The notes under the pieces were generated by a model that was given only the letters and a program-made list of their open reading frames with translations, made no database searches and was not told the DNA's origin. This document shows, in pieces, positions 6,161-8,363 of a DNA stretch of 8,363 nt; the stretch's first letter is position 1, and each line of letters begins with the position of its first letter. The stretch comes from Lachnospiraceae bacterium (GTDB lineage: Bacteria; Bacillota_A; Clostridia; Lachnospirales; Lachnospiraceae). Made by a program: the position numbers and the translations under genes. Location: NCBI GenBank assembly GCA_017960415.1, contig JAGCZE010000239.1:1-8363 (forward strand). The letters run 5' to 3'.

Positions 6161-8032
6161 ATGAATTTACTTGAAACCATTAACAAACCCAACGATATCA
6201 AGAATATCGATCCTTCGCAGTACGGTGAACTTGCGAAGGAGATCAGGGAATTTCTGATAAAAAAGGTCAGTGCCACCGGCGGACATCTTGCCTCAAATCT
6301 TGGTGTTGTCGAGCTTACGATGGCGCTACATCTGTTTCTTGATCTTCCGGAAGATAAACTGATCTGGGATGTGGGCCATCAGGCTTATACACACAAGCTT
6401 CTGACCGGAAGAAGGGAAGAGTTTGATTCGCTGCGCCAGTTTGACGGTCTGAGCGGATTTCCAAAAACCAGTGAAAGCCCCTGCGATGCCTTCAATACAG
6501 GCCACAGCTCCACCTCGATCTCGGTAGCCACCGGAATTGCAAAGGCAAGGGATCTTAAAGGCGAGAATTTCAAAGTCATCGCAGTGATCGGAGACGGTGC
6601 ATTATCGGGAGGTCTTGCATATGAAGCCCTGAACAATGCCGGCAATTTAAGATCGAATATGATCATTGTCCTGAATGACAATAAGATGTCCATTTCCGAG
6701 AATGTAGGTGCTATGGCCGGATATCTGGGCAAGCTGCGTACTAGTTCAAAATATACCGGCATCAAGATGAGGGTCGAACAGAACCTGCGCAGAGTTCCTT
6801 CCATCGGCCCGAAGGTTATAAAGAGCCTTAAAACATCGAAAGATTCGATCAAAAGTCTGGTCATTCCGGGTATGTTATTTGAAAATATGGGAATAACCTA
6901 TATCGGACCCGTTGACGGTCATAATATAAATATCGTCATAAATGCGCTGAATGCTGCCGCACAGTCGAATAATCCTGTTCTCGTGCATGTTATTACGAAG
7001 AAGGGCAAAGGATACAGACCCGCTGAGAAGGATCCATCGAAATTCCACGGTATCGGACCCTTTGACAAAAAGACCGGAGAAGGAAGAAGCAGCCAGGAGC
7101 CATTCAGGACATATACCGATGTATTTTCCGAAAAAATAGTAGATATGGCAAGAAAAGACAGGAAAATACTGGGGATCAGCGCCGCTATGGCGGACGGGAC
7201 CGGACTCAGCAGATTTGCGAAGCTTTTTCCCGACAGATTCTTTGATGTCGGGATCGCAGAGGAGCATGCCGTTACATTTGCCGCAGGACTTGCTTCGCAG
7301 GGATTCCATCCCTTTGTTGCGATCTACTCGACCTTCCTGCAAAGAGCATATGACCAGATAGTGCATGATGTTGCCTTATCCCGCCTTCCTGTTACGTTCT
7401 GCATTGACAGGGCAGGCATAGTCGGAAATGACGGGGAAACCCATCAGGGTATTTTTGATATTTCGTACCTTTCCCATGTTCCGGGGCTCGTTGCAATGGC
7501 TCCGAAGAATGCCTTTGAGCTGGAACAGATGCTTGAATTTGCCGGACAGCTCGAAGGACCTTCATCCATAAGGTATCCGAGAGGCAAAGCGACTGAGAAA
7601 CTCAAAGAATTCAACGCTCCGCTTGAAAAAGGAAAATCCGAGATCATAACCGGCGGTAAGAAATATATTGTATTTGCCGTTGGCCGCATGGTTAAAGTCA
7701 TGTACGAGATCTCACTCGAGCTTGCAAAAGAAGGCATCGAACTCGGCGTGATAAACGCGAGATTCATTTCGCCCATGGATACGGATATGATTAAAGAGGC
7801 AGCTTCTACGGCAAAAGTGATCTTTTCATGTGAAGAAAATGTCTGCAGGGGCGGCTACGGTGAGGCTGTCGGCTCATATCTGATGGAGCACGGTTACAGC
7901 GGAAGATTTGTCAATCTTGCTTTGCCCGATGATTATATGGTACAGGGATCTCCGAATGATGTCAGGGATTCCATAGGCTTTGATCCCGACAGCCTGATGC
8001 AAGACATAGCGGAGGCAATCCGGAAGTCATAA
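6161..8032 (+). CDS. dxs: 1-deoxy-D-xylulose-5-phosphate synthase
   Basis: Thiamine-diphosphate enzyme that condenses pyruvate and glyceraldehyde 3-phosphate to DXP, the first step of the MEP isoprenoid pathway, also feeding thiamine and pyridoxal synthesis. The 623 residues match the usual ~620. Visible are GGHLASNLG with H42 (equivalent to E. coli H49), DVGHQAYTHKLLTGR, FNTGHSSTS, the ThDP/Mg motif GDGALSGG (144-151) through NDNKMSI, and the second transketolase domain with IAEEHAVTFAAGLAS (E367 equivalent to E. coli E370), YSTFLQRAYDQIVHDVAL and DRAGIVGNDGETHQG. A C-terminal domain (about 490-623) includes FSCEENVCRGGYG. It appears complete. SD AGAGG (6148-6152) lies 8 nt before the ATG. 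A 49-bp gap after ispA contains no visible terminator or promoter. No clear intrinsic terminator was found after it either. Confidence 0.98.
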   Translation: MNLLETINKPNDIKNIDPSQYGELAKEIREFLIKKVSATGGHLASNLGVVELTMALHLFLDLPEDKLIWDVGHQAYTHKLLTGRREEFDSLRQFDGLSGFPKTSESPCDAFNTGHSSTSISVATGIAKARDLKGENFKVIAVIGDGALSGGLAYEALNNAGNLRSNMIIVLNDNKMSISENVGAMAGYLGKLRTSSKYTGIKMRVEQNLRRVPSIGPKVIKSLKTSKDSIKSLVIPGMLFENMGITYIGPVDGHNINIVINALNAAAQSNNPVLVHVITKKGKGYRPAEKDPSKFHGIGPFDKKTGEGRSSQEPFRTYTDVFSEKIVDMARKDRKILGISAAMADGTGLSRFAKLFPDRFFDVGIAEEHAVTFAAGLASQGFHPFVAIYSTFLQRAYDQIVHDVALSRLPVTFCIDRAGIVGNDGETHQGIFDISYLSHVPGLVAMAPKNAFELEQMLEFAGQLEGPSSIRYPRGKATEKLKEFNAPLEKGKSEIITGGKKYIVFAVGRMVKVMYEISLELAKEGIELGVINARFISPMDTDMIKEAASTAKVIFSCEENVCRGGYGEAVGSYLMEHGYSGRFVNLALPDDYMVQGSPNDVRDSIGFDPDSLMQDIAEAIRKS

Positions 8033-8105
8033 GCTTTAGATTTATTGTATATACCGAATTTACAGGGAAATCCTTTGGCTTTATCAATGATTTTTCAAAA
8101 AAGTC

Positions 8106-8133
8106 TTGACTATCCCAAAAATCATGCTATACT
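8106..8133 (+). promoter_or_regulatory. Extended -10 promoter for rpsU
   Basis: TTGACT (8106-8111) and TATACT (8128-8133) are separated by 16 bp, with an extended -10 TG at 8125-8126. Transcription would begin near 8140, giving a leader of about 65 nt. The strength of the boxes suits a ribosomal protein gene and implies that rpsU is expressed independently of dxs. Confidence 0.8.
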
Positions 8134-8205
8134 ATTTAAAGTGCGTAATTTATTTTAATATGTTTCGGCACAATACTCAACTGGAGGGAGGTTTGGTGTG
8201 AGGCT

Positions 8206-8363
8206 ATGTCGAACGTTATAGTTAAGGAAAACGAGACTTTGGACAGCGCTCTTCGCAGATTCAAGAGAAACTGCGCGAAGGCCGGCATTCAGCAGGAGAT
8301 TCGCAAGAGAGAGCATTATGAGAAGCCCAGTGTAAGACGTAATAAGAAGTCTGAAGCTGCTCG
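8206..8363 (+). CDS. rpsU: 30S ribosomal protein S21 (3' truncated by the window)
   Basis: S21 is a small basic protein of the 30S subunit near the anti-Shine-Dalgarno end of 16S rRNA. The first 52 residues are visible, reading [19 protein letters not shown], then [20 protein letters not shown], then KPSVRRNKK; the family is about 58 residues, so only a few are missing. The form is the Firmicutes one. Arg codons are 4 AGA, 2 CGC and 1 CGT, closer to efp than to the rpsA fragment. The only start in frame is the ATG at 8206. The obvious SD GGAGGGAGG (8183-8191) is 14 nt away, which is long; a second, weaker GAGG (8200-8203) is too close. Comparison with other clostridial rpsU leaders would settle which is used. 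Confidence 0.96.
   Translation, partial: MSNVIVKENETLDSALRRFKRNCAKAGIQQEIRKREHYEKPSVRRNKKSEAA

Noticed and set aside
6385..7366. Two long minus-strand reading frames (159 and 163 codons) opposite dxs
   Set aside because: They lie entirely opposite a clearly complete dxs, show no recognisable motif, and have low-complexity Leu/Ser/Arg composition typical of antisense shadows.
8033..8105. Terminator after dxs
   Set aside because: I looked for a GC-rich hairpin followed by T residues and found only weak A/T self-complementarity around 8089-8103 (ATTTTTCAAAAAA), not enough to call.
1..8363. CRISPR array, insertion sequence, tRNA or prophage-like genes
   Set aside because: No spaced direct repeats, transposase or integrase motifs, or tRNA-like sequence were seen on either strand.

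Overview
The window is mostly a stretch of Firmicutes/Clostridia chromosome, probably from a Lachnospiraceae-like organism. This rests on gene order, on sigma-A style promoters (TTGAAA-17-TAAAAT and similar), on strong GGAGG ribosome binding sites, and on protein motifs. All genes lie on the + strand. No mobile element, tRNA, rRNA or CRISPR array is visible.

Layout. (1) 2-610: the 3' end of rpsA (ribosomal protein S1), closed by a strong Rho-independent terminator at 636-671. (2) 695-1981: a promoter, a YqeG-type HAD phosphatase gene and aroQ (type II 3-dehydroquinase). (3) 2011-2693: efp with its own promoter, strong SD and terminator. (4) 2755-8032: a tightly packed set of asp23-like gene, nusB, xseA, xseB, ispA and dxs, probably one operon. 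(5) 8106-8363: a strong extended -10 promoter and the start of rpsU (ribosomal protein S21), cut by the window end.

The genes are housekeeping. EF-P, NusB, S1 and S21 serve translation and rRNA transcription. XseA and XseB form exonuclease VII. Dxs makes DXP, the entry metabolite of the MEP isoprenoid pathway, and IspA condenses its C5 products to farnesyl diphosphate. AroQ serves the shikimate pathway. The order efp...asp23-nusB-xseA-xseB-ispA-dxs is the classical Firmicutes arrangement, but here it lacks pepP, the spoIIIA genes, accBC, folD and the usual tlyA/argR/recN tail.

The main anomaly is the first 610 bases. The S1 fragment reads as a Bacteroidetes (Prevotella/Bacteroides-like) protein, and its codon use differs sharply from the other highly expressed genes here: Leu CTC 11 of 15 against 0 of 9 in efp, and Arg mostly CGT/CGC against AGA. 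Either a ribosomal protein gene was acquired from Bacteroidetes, or the sequence is a chimeric assembly joined between about 610 and 690. The sequence alone cannot decide. I see no convincing new multi-gene system in the window.
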